Origin: Chitinophagaceae bacterium UBA4411
Lineage (GTDB): Bacteria; Bacteroidota; Bacteroidia; Chitinophagales; Chitinophagaceae
Assembly: GCA_002400415.1 (NCBI GenBank)
Contig: DGQP01000005.1
Span: 654,266-718,265 of the forward strand
Reading direction: 5' to 3'
Length of the DNA: 64,000 nucleotides
Shown here: piece after piece, positions 44,354 through 52,844 of the stretch
How the letters are laid out: each line of letters starts with the position of its first letter
How positions within the stretch are numbered: position 1 is the first letter of the stretch
Program-made: the position numbers and the translations under genes
Notes under the pieces: model-generated
What the model was told of the DNA's origin: nothing
Database searches by the model: none
What the model saw: only the letters and a program-made list of their open reading frames with translations

Positions 44354-45094
44354 ATGTTTTTACTGGAAGCGTTTCACTGGACAAGTTTATTACAGCCGCA
44401 ATGGTATATTGAGAATGGCGGGCTGTGGCTATTGTTATTTGTGGTATTTGCAGAAACGGGTTTGTTTGTTGGCTTCTTTTTGCCCGGGGATTCTTTATTA
44501 TTTGTGTCCGGCATCTTTGCGCATGAAATAACAAAAACAGGACAGGCTCCTGAACCGGGATTGGGTTATCAATTCTTAAAATTATTTGGTGTTGAATACC
44601 CGTATACGTACTGGATAGATCTTTTTGTATTAATCGGCCTGATTTCCTTCGTGGGTATACTGGGCAATGCAGTGGGCTACTGGACAGGAAGAAAAGTAGG
44701 CCCGGCCATGTATAACTGGAAAGACCGGTTCCTCTTCAAGAAGAAGTATTTGCACCAGGCGCATGATTTCTATGAGAAGCACGGTGGCCTTGCGGTGATC
44801 GGTGCCCGTTTCCTTCCCTTCATCAGGACATTTGCCCCCATTGTGGCCGGGATAGTGCAAATGGACCGAAAGAAATTTCATTTCTTCAACATCGTAGGAT
44901 GTATTGCCTGGGTAAGCAGTATGATATTGGGTGGTTTCTTTTTACAAAAATGGGTGTGGGATTGGTTCCAATTCGACCTGAAAGAACACCTGGAGATCAT
45001 TGTGCTCGGTATCGTTCTTGTGACCACGGCACCGGTCATTATTAAAATGATAACCGGGAAAGCCAAACACCCGGAGACTCCGACGAAAAGCTAA
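44354..45094 (+). CDS. DedA-family (VTT-domain) membrane protein
   Basis: The 246-residue protein has five to six membrane spans. Family blocks are FAETGLFVGFFLPGDSLLFVSG, ILGNAVGYWTGRKVG, FLFKKKYLHQAHDFYEKHGG and VIGARFLPFIRTFAPIVAG. DedA proteins are linked to lipid-carrier or lipid flipping (undecaprenyl phosphate or related). It follows the symporter by 17 bp, and an MFS gene follows 15 bp after its stop codon, so a transport operon is likely. Confidence 0.92.
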   Translation: MFLLEAFHWTSLLQPQWYIENGGLWLLLFVVFAETGLFVGFFLPGDSLLFVSGIFAHEITKTGQAPEPGLGYQFLKLFGVEYPYTYWIDLFVLIGLISFVGILGNAVGYWTGRKVGPAMYNWKDRFLFKKKYLHQAHDFYEKHGGLAVIGARFLPFIRTFAPIVAGIVQMDRKKFHFFNIVGCIAWVSSMILGGFFLQKWVWDWFQFDLKEHLEIIVLGIVLVTTAPVIIKMITGKAKHPETPTKS

Positions 45095-45096
45095 AC

Positions 45097-45104
45097 TATA
45101 CTTG
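45097..45104 (+). promoter_or_regulatory. -7-like element TATACTTG before the MFS gene
   Basis: A 7 of 8 match to TAnnTTTG; the last G is 6 nt before the A of the start codon. The gene could be transcribed from here in addition to read-through from the DedA gene. Confidence 0.4.
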
Positions 45105-45109
45105 CCCAT

Positions 45110-46369
45110 ATGAATCAACCTAAACCAGCATCCATCTTCAATGTAGCTGTTATTGTGGCGGCATTAGGCTATTTCGTTGATATCTATGATCTGTTATTGT
45201 TCACCATTGTAAGGGAACCAAGCCTTGCAGGTCTCGGTGTTGATCTCGCTGATGGCAAAGCAGTATTGGCGGCAAGTACCAAGATCATTAACTGGCAAAT
45301 GATCGGGTTACTCATCGGTGGCATCCTCTGGGGAATCATGGGAGATAAGAAAGGCCGGTTATCTGTATTGTTCGGCTCGATCATTCTTTACTCGGTCGCT
45401 AATTTCATAACAGGTTTTGTTGAAAATACTGACCAGTACGCCTATGCAAGATTTGCTGCCGGAATTGGTTTAGCAGGCGAACTGGGAGCGGGAATCACAC
45501 TGGTCAGCGAATTATTACCCAAATCAAAACGAGGGGTCGGTACATCCCTGGTTGCCGGTATCGGGCTATTCGGAGCTGTCTTCGCTTATTTCACTTTCAA
45601 GTTTACAAATGACTGGCGTTTATGTTATAAGATTGGAGGTGGTTTGGGGGTTGCTTTACTATTTCTTCGTATCAGTGTGGCAGAGAGTGGTATGTTCAAA
45701 CAGGCAAGAGAGCAAAATGTTTCGAGAGGGAACCTGCTGATGTTTATTAATAACGGGCAGCGGTTTAAAAAATACCTGCTTGCTATTTTAATCGGCTTGC
45801 CTACCTGGTACGTAATTGGTATACTGGTGAATTACAGCAACCGCTTCGCCAAAGTTTTTTACGAGGATAGCAAAATTGAGTCCGGCAGGGCTATCATGTA
45901 TGCTTATGCAGCTATTGCTGTTGGCGATATTTTAGTAGGTCTTATCAGCCAGTATTTCAAAAGCCGGAAGAAAGCTTTGTATTTATTTTATGGGTTTACG
46001 ATTTTATCGGGTATTCTTTTCTTCAGCGGGTTTGTGCAGTCTGATACCACCATGTACATTGCCTGTGCAGCATTGGGATTCAGTACCGGTTTCTGGGCCA
46101 TTTTTGTTACAATGGGAGCAGAGCAATTCGGGACGAACCTGCGGGCTACGGCAGCTACAACTATTCCAAACATGGTTCGTGGCGCATTGCCACTGATCAA
46201 CATGATGTTCCTGGATGTATTTCAGAAAAGCTGGGGCTGGGATATTGTGCAGAGCGGCATTATCACCGGCATCATTGTTATGGCAATTACTTTAGTGGCT
46301 GCTTATTTCACAGAAGAAACTTTTCATAAAGACCTTAACTATCTTGAGGCAGAAGAAATGATGCCTTAG
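45110..46369 (+). CDS. Major facilitator superfamily transporter
   Basis: The 419-residue carrier has 12 predicted membrane spans. Between spans 2 and 3 sits GILWGIMGDKKGRLSVLFGS, the MFS G-x-x-x-D-R/K-x-G-R/K-R/K motif; YARFAAGIGLAGELGAGITL and GFSTGFWAIFVTMGAEQFG are further family blocks. The pattern recalls the sugar/metabolite:H+ symporters. The substrate is unknown. The stop codon TAG (46367-46369) is the beginning of the next gene's -7 box. A TATACTTG box precedes the start codon. Confidence 0.9.
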   Translation: MNQPKPASIFNVAVIVAALGYFVDIYDLLLFTIVREPSLAGLGVDLADGKAVLAASTKIINWQMIGLLIGGILWGIMGDKKGRLSVLFGSIILYSVANFITGFVENTDQYAYARFAAGIGLAGELGAGITLVSELLPKSKRGVGTSLVAGIGLFGAVFAYFTFKFTNDWRLCYKIGGGLGVALLFLRISVAESGMFKQAREQNVSRGNLLMFINNGQRFKKYLLAILIGLPTWYVIGILVNYSNRFAKVFYEDSKIESGRAIMYAYAAIAVGDILVGLISQYFKSRKKALYLFYGFTILSGILFFSGFVQSDTTMYIACAALGFSTGFWAIFVTMGAEQFGTNLRATAATTIPNMVRGALPLINMMFLDVFQKSWGWDIVQSGIITGIIVMAITLVAAYFTEETFHKDLNYLEAEEMMP

Positions 46370-46374
46370 TTTTG
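46367..46374 (+). promoter_or_regulatory. -7 promoter element TAGTTTTG before the glycosyltransferase gene
   Basis: Perfect TAnnTTTG match, with TTG at 46344-46346 upstream (20 nt spacing). The element begins with the stop codon of the MFS gene, and its last G is 4 nt before the A of the ATG at 46378. Confidence 0.55.
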
Positions 46375-46377
46375 AAT

Positions 46378-47373
46378 ATGGCTAAATTCCTCATCGTACG
46401 CTTTTCTTCCATTGGTGATATTGTGCTCACCACACCAGTTATCCGTTGTTTAAAGCAGCAGGTACCGGATGCCGAAATACATTTCCTGACCAAAGATGCA
46501 TTCCGCCCGGTGGTCGTACATAATCCATACATTGATAAACTCCATGTACTGGCACATAGCTGGGAACTGATGATTGAAGAGCTGAAAGAAGAAGGCTATG
46601 ATTATATCATCGACCTTCATCATAACGTAAAGACGCTAAAGCTGAAAAAGGCATTGAACGTAAAATCTTTTTCGTTTCACAAACTGAACATCGAAAAATA
46701 CATTTATACCAGTATCAAGATAAATGTGCTGCCAAAAAAACTTCATATTGTTGACCGCTACCTTAAAACGGTGGAATCATTCGGGGTGAAGAATGATGGT
46801 AACGGGCTGGATTATTTTATTGCACCGGAAGAAGAAACAAAAAAACAGGATATTCCTGCTTCACATTATGCCGGTTATATTGCCTGTGTCATCGGGGCTG
46901 CGCATGGCACCAAGCGGTGGCCGGTAAAAAAATGGAAAGAATTTTGTACAACCATGGATCACCCGGTCATTTTGCTGGGGGGAAAGGAAGATGCAGCCGC
47001 CGGCAATGAGATTGCATCCATAGATGATGTAAAAGTGTACAATGCCTGTGGCAAATTCAGTATCAATGAAAGTGCGGACCTGGTGAAGAAAGCGAAACTG
47101 GTCGTCACCAATGATACAGGATTGATGCATATCGCTGCGGCCTATAAAAAACCGGTCATCTCTTTATGGGGAAATACTGTGCCTGCTTTTGGCATGTATC
47201 CTTACTATGGCGATAATTTCCGCCAGCATTACTTCGATGTGTTTGAAACAAAGAAATTATGGTGCCGCCCCTGTTCCAAGATCGGGTATGATAAATGTCC
47301 GCTCGGGCATTTCAGGTGTATGCAAAAAATTGCTGCTGATGATATCGTGACCGCTGTTAAAAGAAGGCTGTAA
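46378..47373 (+). CDS. Family 9 glycosyltransferase (heptosyltransferase-like)
   Basis: This 331-residue GT-B enzyme probably transfers heptose or another sugar to an LPS-type acceptor. Typical signals are FLIVRFSSIGDIVLTTPVIRCL at the N-terminus, PDAEIHFLTKDAF, GAAHGTKRWPVKKWKEF with the donor-binding region, and VTNDTGLMHIAAAYKKPVISLWG. The ATG at 46378 is chosen over a TTG 6 nt upstream. The gene ends inside the 3' end of a convergent small gene: the two stops overlap by 17 bp. Acceptor unknown. Confidence 0.9.
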   Translation: MAKFLIVRFSSIGDIVLTTPVIRCLKQQVPDAEIHFLTKDAFRPVVVHNPYIDKLHVLAHSWELMIEELKEEGYDYIIDLHHNVKTLKLKKALNVKSFSFHKLNIEKYIYTSIKINVLPKKLHIVDRYLKTVESFGVKNDGNGLDYFIAPEEETKKQDIPASHYAGYIACVIGAAHGTKRWPVKKWKEFCTTMDHPVILLGGKEDAAAGNEIASIDDVKVYNACGKFSINESADLVKKAKLVVTNDTGLMHIAAAYKKPVISLWGNTVPAFGMYPYYGDNFRQHYFDVFETKKLWCRPCSKIGYDKCPLGHFRCMQKIAADDIVTAVKRRL

Positions 47374-47599
47374 TCTTTTTCCACCAGGGTTCGGGTTTCG
47401 GGTGGAATAAAGGATAGGCTGTATGTGCCTGCACTTCTGCCAGTATTTCTAATTCCAGCATGGAACGTTCTTCTGCAGTCAGCTGCCTGTTATTATCGTT
47501 GGTGCAGGAAAGCCAGTTTTGAATTTGCCTGGCTTCTGCAGGGGTAGATTCTCCGCGGAGGTATCTGCCTGTTTTCTGGATTAAAATTTCTGCTGTCAT
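47357..47599 (-). CDS. Small protein with FecR/anti-sigma-like N-terminal motif (80 aa)
   Basis: The product begins MTAEILIQKTGRYLRGE and continues STPAEARQIQNWLSCTNDN, which resembles the N-terminal ~45 residues of FecR-type anti-sigma factors that bind ECF sigma factors. There is no membrane span or FecR domain. The tail is ELEILAEVQAHTAYPLFHP, then PEPWWKKITAFF. It starts 31 bp after the stop of the sigma region-2-like gene, so the two are probably co-transcribed. Its 3' end overlaps that of the convergent glycosyltransferase gene by 17 bp. It may be a minimal anti-sigma-like protein. Confidence 0.6.
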   Translation of the reverse strand: MTAEILIQKTGRYLRGESTPAEARQIQNWLSCTNDNNRQLTAEERSMLELEILAEVQAHTAYPLFHPKPEPWWKKITAFF

Positions 47600-47630
47600 A
47601 AGGGTAAGTTTAATGGTTGGTTTAAGAATA

Positions 47631-48143
47631 TTAAGACAGGTTGAATGCTTTCTGGAAAGCATACCTGATCATTTTAATGTCAATAGATGGCAGGTATTGA
47701 TTCCACCAGTGCTCTGGTTGCTTTTGAATAAACAGGGAAGAACGGAGTGTGGCCATATTCTCTGCATAAACCGGCTGGTTCACGGGCCTTCTTGCTTTTT
47801 GCAACTGATCAATACTGAAACCCGGGATCACTTTTGTTGCTGTGGCCGGTATTTCATTTTTCCGGGCCAGTTGGGTGTTGATACTTTTTACAACAGACCG
47901 GCGGACTTCCGTATACAGATATAAGGAAAGAGAAAAATTGACGGGCAATGTGTGCCGTTTTTCCCAAAGTGAAATAAAAATGTCTCTTACAATCTCTTTA
48001 GCAGCTTCAGGTGAACCTGTTTTATCGAAACAGTATGAATATAAGGGATAAAAGTAGCGGTGATGGATCTCTTCAAAGGCTGAAGTGTCATCAAGTAACA
48101 ACTGGTCAATAAGAGTTTGCTCCGGGGTGAAATTCCTGCTCAT
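47631..48143 (-). CDS. ECF-sigma-like protein with region 2 only (170 aa)
   Basis: The N-terminal half (MSRNFTPEQTLIDQLLLDD, FEEIHHRYFYPLYSYCF, KEIVRDIFISLWEKRHTL, LSLYLYTEVRRSVVKSI) fits ECF sigma region 2, including the -10 recognition helix. The second half (about 90-170) lacks a sigma region 4 helix-turn-helix; it ends EHWWNQYLPSIDIKMIRYAF. No frameshifted region 4 is seen downstream, where the next start is an unrelated 80-residue frame. The start at 48143 is favoured because longer frames have a poor N-terminus. So it is either a truncated or an unusual one-domain sigma-like protein. Confidence 0.65.
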   Translation of the reverse strand: MSRNFTPEQTLIDQLLLDDTSAFEEIHHRYFYPLYSYCFDKTGSPEAAKEIVRDIFISLWEKRHTLPVNFSLSLYLYTEVRRSVVKSINTQLARKNEIPATATKVIPGFSIDQLQKARRPVNQPVYAENMATLRSSLFIQKQPEHWWNQYLPSIDIKMIRYAFQKAFNLS

Positions 48144-48359
48144 AAGGGTACGATTTAATAAAACAATCCGGATACTGGAGGTTGTTAATCGCAGGAATTG
48201 GGGTACGAAATCTTGGTGCAAACTATAAAGAAAATACGTTGATGCAAAACAAATGGATGGCTGATTTAATAGGAAAACTACGTACCAGGAGCACAAAAGT
48301 TTGAAGCTAAAAGAGATAAGGCGGATTAAATTTTTCTAAAACTTATCCACTCGTAATTG

Positions 48360-48367
48360 TACGTTTG
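48360..48367 (+). promoter_or_regulatory. -7 promoter element TACGTTTG
   Basis: Perfect TAnnTTTG match about 55 nt upstream of the alpha/beta-hydrolase ATG at 48424; ordinary leader length, unlike the leaderless arrangement elsewhere. Confidence 0.5.
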
Positions 48368-48423
48368 TGTTGATATCGTTTTTGAAGTCTCCTGACAGGT
48401 TTATACTAAAGACAGTTAACGAA

Positions 48424-49383
48424 ATGTATAGCAAATTAAAGATCAAATACAGGTTTGTACTATTCGTATCGGTCCAGGCTGTTTGTTTTTTTTGTTCAGC
48501 TCAGTCGGGTCCATGGGTCAGATCATTTTTGATGAGTGACAGTGTGCGGGTAACGATTGATCAACCCGCTACTCAAAAAAAGAATAAGGAAACGATCATT
48601 GTTTTTTATGCTTTACCAAACGGGAACAGCACGGAACAAACAATGGGTAAGAAAATGCAGCCGGGTGATGACTGGCATTTTGATATCCAGCATATCCGGG
48701 CGCAGACACGTTTTATCCGGCAAGAATGGAGAAAAAGAAATCTTGTTGTCATTTACCTGGAGAATAATTTGAAAAGCTGGCCGGCCTGGAAGCAACGGCA
48801 TCCTGCATTCCGGCAACTGATCCCGCATATTATTGATTCATTGACCGGTCTTATTGCTGGTAAAAGGAAATCAGTTTACCTCAACGGCCACAGCGGTGGG
48901 GGCAGTTTTATTTTTGGATTTCTTGCTTCGTATGATAAGATACCACCGTATGTAAAACGGATCAGTTTCCTGGACAGTGATTATGGGTATGACAGCAGTT
49001 ATTATCCCAAATTCAGGCAATGGCTGCAGGAGGTGAAAGGAGCAGCATTAAATGTGTTTGCTTATAATGATAGTGTGGCGTTGTATAATGGGAAGCCCGT
49101 GGTCTCCGCAACAGGAGGCACCTGGTACAGGAGTCATTTACTACTCAATCACCTGTCAGCCGGTTTCAGCTTTTCAAAATCCGGGGATGACAGTATTATC
49201 GTTTATAAAAATGCAGATCAGCGTATTCAATTTTTCTTCAAAACAAATCCCGGCCGGAGAATATTTCATACGCAACAGGTAGAGCTGAACGGGTTTATTC
49301 ATTCCATCCTTGCCGGGACAAAACCGGATTCAAAAAGATACAGGTATTATGAAGGAAGAGCTTATGCAGATCTCATTGAATAA
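48424..49383 (+). CDS. Exported alpha/beta-hydrolase-like protein
   Basis: The 319-residue product has a signal peptide (YRFVLFVSVQAVCFFCSAQ). The mature part has an alpha/beta-hydrolase look: a strand before the nucleophile elbow SVYLNGHSGGGSFIFGF (Ser in GHSGG), a possible acid in RISFLDSDYGYD, and a candidate His in NGFIHSI. The true substrate is unknown. The start at 48424 opens the signal peptide; earlier in-frame starts give a non-signal extension. A -7 box lies 55 nt upstream, and the region between it and the divergent sigma-like gene is otherwise empty. Confidence 0.75.
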   Translation: MYSKLKIKYRFVLFVSVQAVCFFCSAQSGPWVRSFLMSDSVRVTIDQPATQKKNKETIIVFYALPNGNSTEQTMGKKMQPGDDWHFDIQHIRAQTRFIRQEWRKRNLVVIYLENNLKSWPAWKQRHPAFRQLIPHIIDSLTGLIAGKRKSVYLNGHSGGGSFIFGFLASYDKIPPYVKRISFLDSDYGYDSSYYPKFRQWLQEVKGAALNVFAYNDSVALYNGKPVVSATGGTWYRSHLLLNHLSAGFSFSKSGDDSIIVYKNADQRIQFFFKTNPGRRIFHTQQVELNGFIHSILAGTKPDSKRYRYYEGRAYADLIE

Positions 49384-49384
49384 A

Positions 49385-51265
49385 TCAGTTTGCCAGCTCA
49401 CTCAACTCCAGCCAGCGGAGTTCTTTTTGATCCAGCAGAGCTGTTACTTCACCGATGCGGAACGAAAGTTGTTGCAGTTCTTCCAAAGGGGCATTCCCGC
49501 CGGCCAGCTTTTCCGTAACCAACTGTTTTTCACGGGTAAGATCTGCGATCTCTTTTTCTAAGAGTTCAAATTCTCTCTTTTCTTTAAAAGATAGCTGACG
49601 TTTGGAAACTGCCGGAGTTGAAGCCACAGGAGCAGCAACAGGTTCTGCGGATTTTGCGGGCCCGGCAGTTGCTGTTTTTTCTTCAAGCCTGTACAATGTA
49701 TAGTTGCCGGGGAAATCTCTTATGTTGCCGTCTCCTTCAAAAACAAATAAATGATCCACCAGCCTGTCCATGAAATAGCGGTCATGGGATACAATGAGCA
49801 GGCAACCCGGGAACTCGCTTAAAAAATTCTCTAATACGCCGAGTGTGGGCAGGTCAAGGTCGTTAGTGGGCTCATCCAGTACAAGGAAATTAGGATTGCG
49901 GAAGAGGATTGATAACAAATGCAATCTTCTTTTCTCCCCGCCACTTAAACTGCTGATATAAGTGTACTGCTTGTCAGGGTCGAATAAGAATAGTTGCAGG
50001 AACTGGGCTGCACTCATAGAGCCACCGGCCGCCAGTGGAAAGCTTTCGGCAATATTCTTTACAAACTCAATGACCCGGAGATCTTCTTTTACAACTAATC
50101 CCTTTTGTGAGTAATTGCCAAAGATGACCGTGTCGCCAACATTCACCTTGCCGCTGTCTGCCTGTTCTATGCCCTGTAAAATATTGATGAAAGTAGATTT
50201 CCCCACCCCATTTTTCCCCACCACACCAATACGTTCTCCTTTTTTGAAAGTATAATCGAATCCTTTTAAAATTACTTTCTCTCCATAGCTCTTGTATACC
50301 TTTTTTAACTCGATTACTTTCCCTCCCAGCCGGTTCATCTTCATCTGCAGTTGCAGCTGTTCATCCTCGATCTTTTGTTTGGCCTTTTTCTCTACTTCGT
50401 AAAAATTATCCTGGCGGCTTTTACTTTTTGTGGTTCTGGCTTTAGGTTGCTTGCGCATCCATTCCAGTTCTTTGCGATAGGTGTTACGGGCTTTATCAAT
50501 ACTCGCCTGTTCGTTTTCTATCCGGGCCGCTTTTTTCTCCAGGTAATTTTCGTAATTGCCTTTGTACACATACATATTGCTGCTGCCATCCAGTTCCCAT
50601 ATCTCATTACAAACGGCATCAAGAAAATAACGGTCGTGGGTAACCAGCAGCAGGGTCACGTTTTCTTTATCTAAATAATGTTCCAGCCATACCACCATTT
50701 CCACATCCAGGTGGTTGGTGGGTTCATCCATGATGAGCAGGACATGTTTATGTTCAAAACCGATATCGATCAGTGTTTTGGCAAGGGCCACTCTTTTCCG
50801 CTGGCCTCCACTCAATGTTTTGACCGGCTGTGCCAGGTGATGAATATTCAGTTTACCCAATACCTGTTTCACTTTGGCATCAAAATCCCATGCATGTAAC
50901 TCATCCATTTTTATTAAGGCCCCGCCCAGCCTATGCCCGTCTTCTTCTTCGCTGGCAGCTTCATATTCTTTAATAGCATTTATTACCGGGTGATCGTGAA
51001 AGAAGATATTATCCAATACTGATTTTTCTTCAACAAAGGAGGGGTCTTGTTCAAACAGCACCACGTCCACATCTTTATTGATCCAGCATTTGCCTTCATC
51101 AGCTGTTTCCTGCCCCGCTAATATTCTCAGCAGGGTGGATTTGCCGGTGCCGTTCCGGGCCACCAGGGCGATCTTGTCACCTTCTTCGATATGAAAGGAA
51201 ATATTATTGAAAAGAGGTTTGATACCGTAACTCTTGGATAACCCTTCTACAGAAACATAATGCAT
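49385..51265 (-). CDS. ABC-F family ATPase (Uup-like)
   Basis: The 626-residue soluble protein has two ABC modules. The first has Walker A GRNGTGKST-like ARNGTGKSTLLRIL and signature LSGGQRKRV, the second has VGKNGVGKSTFINIL, SSLSGGEKRRLHLLS and DEPTNDLDLPTLGVL. A linker of Lys-rich helices (about 240-320) and a C-terminal coiled coil (RQLSFKEKREFELLEKEIADL) are as in Uup-type ABC-F factors that act on ribosomes or DNA repair. The ATG at 51265 is chosen: it follows a perfect TATCTTTG box by 5 nt, whereas an upstream in-frame ATG (51310) gives an unlikely Cys-rich extension. It overlaps no neighbour. Confidence 0.92.
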   Translation of the reverse strand: MHYVSVEGLSKSYGIKPLFNNISFHIEEGDKIALVARNGTGKSTLLRILAGQETADEGKCWINKDVDVVLFEQDPSFVEEKSVLDNIFFHDHPVINAIKEYEAASEEEDGHRLGGALIKMDELHAWDFDAKVKQVLGKLNIHHLAQPVKTLSGGQRKRVALAKTLIDIGFEHKHVLLIMDEPTNHLDVEMVVWLEHYLDKENVTLLLVTHDRYFLDAVCNEIWELDGSSNMYVYKGNYENYLEKKAARIENEQASIDKARNTYRKELEWMRKQPKARTTKSKSRQDNFYEVEKKAKQKIEDEQLQLQMKMNRLGGKVIELKKVYKSYGEKVILKGFDYTFKKGERIGVVGKNGVGKSTFINILQGIEQADSGKVNVGDTVIFGNYSQKGLVVKEDLRVIEFVKNIAESFPLAAGGSMSAAQFLQLFLFDPDKQYTYISSLSGGEKRRLHLLSILFRNPNFLVLDEPTNDLDLPTLGVLENFLSEFPGCLLIVSHDRYFMDRLVDHLFVFEGDGNIRDFPGNYTLYRLEEKTATAGPAKSAEPVAAPVASTPAVSKRQLSFKEKREFELLEKEIADLTREKQLVTEKLAGGNAPLEELQQLSFRIGEVTALLDQKELRWLELSELAN

Positions 51266-51269
51266 GGCG

Positions 51270-51277
51270 CAAAGATA
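51270..51277 (-). promoter_or_regulatory. -7 promoter element TATCTTTG before the ABC-F gene
   Basis: Perfect TAnnTTTG match; its last G is 5 nt before the A of the ATG at 51265. It lies 3 bp beyond the stop codon of the upstream J-protein gene. Confidence 0.6.
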
Positions 51278-51279
51278 AC

Positions 51280-51930
51280 CTAACGGCCCGCAATCCAGAT
51301 AAGCAGGCAAATAAGAATCGTGGCAATAAGAATGATAAGAGAATTGTATTTCTCCCGCTGTTGCCGGGAACGGTGTTTACCGGCGAATATGTTAATCTGC
51401 TCATGCAGGCTTGTATCATTACCAGCCAGCTGCCGGAGCCGTTCAGCAATGGGAATGGCCTGTTGCTCCTGTAAGTGATTAGCAGACCTGATAATGGTGT
51501 CGATGATCTGCCGGGTAATAGCAGGTTCATTAAACTCTTTCAGTTGCCCGATGGTGGTGAGAGAGAGCAGCTCCAGTATATAATCCCTGAGTCCCTCCTT
51601 ATCCATCCTGAAAACATCCAGTTTGGAAGCATATCTTTCCAATTCTAATGCCTGCTTCAGCACTGAAACGGGAGTTATGACATCCTGTGTTTTCCGGCTG
51701 CCTGTGCTCTGGTTATACCAGCGCTGCTGCAGGTATTTTTCTTTTTTAGAGGGGTTAGTCAATATTTCATAGGCTTCCTTAATATCTGAAAACTGCGCAG
51801 CGGCATAAGGATCATTATTGTTTTTATCCGGGTGGTGTAATAAAGCCAGCCTCCTGTAAGCCTTTTTTATCTCTGGTAATGTGGCTGATGGTTCCAGTTC
51901 CAATAGCTTATAGTAGTCCTTTATATGCAT
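51280..51930 (-). CDS. J-domain protein with C-terminal membrane anchor
   Basis: The 216-residue protein has an N-terminal J domain (about 1-65) with the HPD motif in RRLALLHHPDKNN, followed by a mainly helical region and one C-terminal membrane span (SLIILIATILICLLIWIAG). It would recruit DnaK-type chaperones to the membrane through its J domain. The ABC-F gene follows 14 bp downstream, though with its own promoter box. Its function as a co-chaperone is inferred from the J domain. Confidence 0.88.
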   Translation of the reverse strand: MHIKDYYKLLELEPSATLPEIKKAYRRLALLHHPDKNNNDPYAAAQFSDIKEAYEILTNPSKKEKYLQQRWYNQSTGSRKTQDVITPVSVLKQALELERYASKLDVFRMDKEGLRDYILELLSLTTIGQLKEFNEPAITRQIIDTIIRSANHLQEQQAIPIAERLRQLAGNDTSLHEQINIFAGKHRSRQQREKYNSLIILIATILICLLIWIAGR

Positions 51931-52077
51931 AGCAGGAAGCGAAGGTAAGGTGGCCTCTGTTCATAAATAAGCAGGTTTTTTTGACAAGAATTTACAACCA
52001 ACCGGCACACAAAATGGTCATGTAAGGGCAAATAAGTTTAATTTTAGTTATCCTTTTCAATTTATAATCTTTTATAT

Positions 52078-52842
52078 ATGAACACACCTGACAAAAAAAA
52101 CCGGAGAGATTTTTTAAAAGTAACTGGAAAAGCAGGGTTAGCTGCGGGTTTATCAGCCACGATATTGCCAACGCTGGCATCCGTCAGTAATAATGAAAAG
52201 ATCGTAAATGGCGGGGCAGAAGATGTGCTGTTTACCCAACGGCCCTTGCCCTATGCATTTGCCACTTTAGAGCCTGTTATTGACGCAATGACGATGGAAA
52301 TTCATTATATGAAACATGCGGCTGCCTATGCCAATAATCTTGCTGATGCTGTGAAGGCAGAGGGTGTAGATACAGAAAAAGAGCAGCTGAGATGGTTGCT
52401 CGGAAAAATTTCAAAATACTCTGCCAAGATGCGTAATAACGGGGGCGGGCATTATAACCATGAATTTTTCTGGAAAAGTATGCAGGCCCCGGTTGAAGAT
52501 AATTCACCGCAATCTGCGATCACCAAATTCATCATTCGTGATTTTGGTTCCATTGATGCGTTTAAAACACAGTTTACGGATGCTGGTAAGAACCGGTTTG
52601 GCAGTGGATGGGCCTGGCTGGTAAAATCAGCTGATGGCAAATTAATTGTAGGTTCAACACCAAACCAGGATAATCCGCTGATGGATATAAGCGATCTGAA
52701 AGGAATTCCTTTACTGGGCCTGGATGTATGGGAGCATGCCTACTATCTCAAATACCAGAACCGGCGCCCGGATTATATTAATGCCTGGTGGAAAACCGTG
52801 AACTGGAAAATCGTGCAGCAACGTTATGATATGGCCTCCTGA
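52078..52842 (+). CDS. Fe/Mn superoxide dismutase with twin-arginine-type signal
   Basis: The 254-residue enzyme converts superoxide to hydrogen peroxide. A twin-arginine-type signal (KKNRRDFLKVTGKAGLAAGLS) points to folded export. The metal ligands match the family: His76 in MEIHYMKH, the second His of GHYNHEFFW (His128), and Asp and His in DVWEHAYYLKYQ. The rest (GSGWAWLVKSADGKL, RRPDYINAWW) is standard. It is convergent with the dienelactone hydrolase gene (2 bp gap), and both exported proteins bear RR/RQ-type signals. Periplasmic location is inferred from the signal. Confidence 0.92.
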   Translation: MNTPDKKNRRDFLKVTGKAGLAAGLSATILPTLASVSNNEKIVNGGAEDVLFTQRPLPYAFATLEPVIDAMTMEIHYMKHAAAYANNLADAVKAEGVDTEKEQLRWLLGKISKYSAKMRNNGGGHYNHEFFWKSMQAPVEDNSPQSAITKFIIRDFGSIDAFKTQFTDAGKNRFGSGWAWLVKSADGKLIVGSTPNQDNPLMDISDLKGIPLLGLDVWEHAYYLKYQNRRPDYINAWWKTVNWKIVQQRYDMAS

Positions 52843-52844
52843 TA

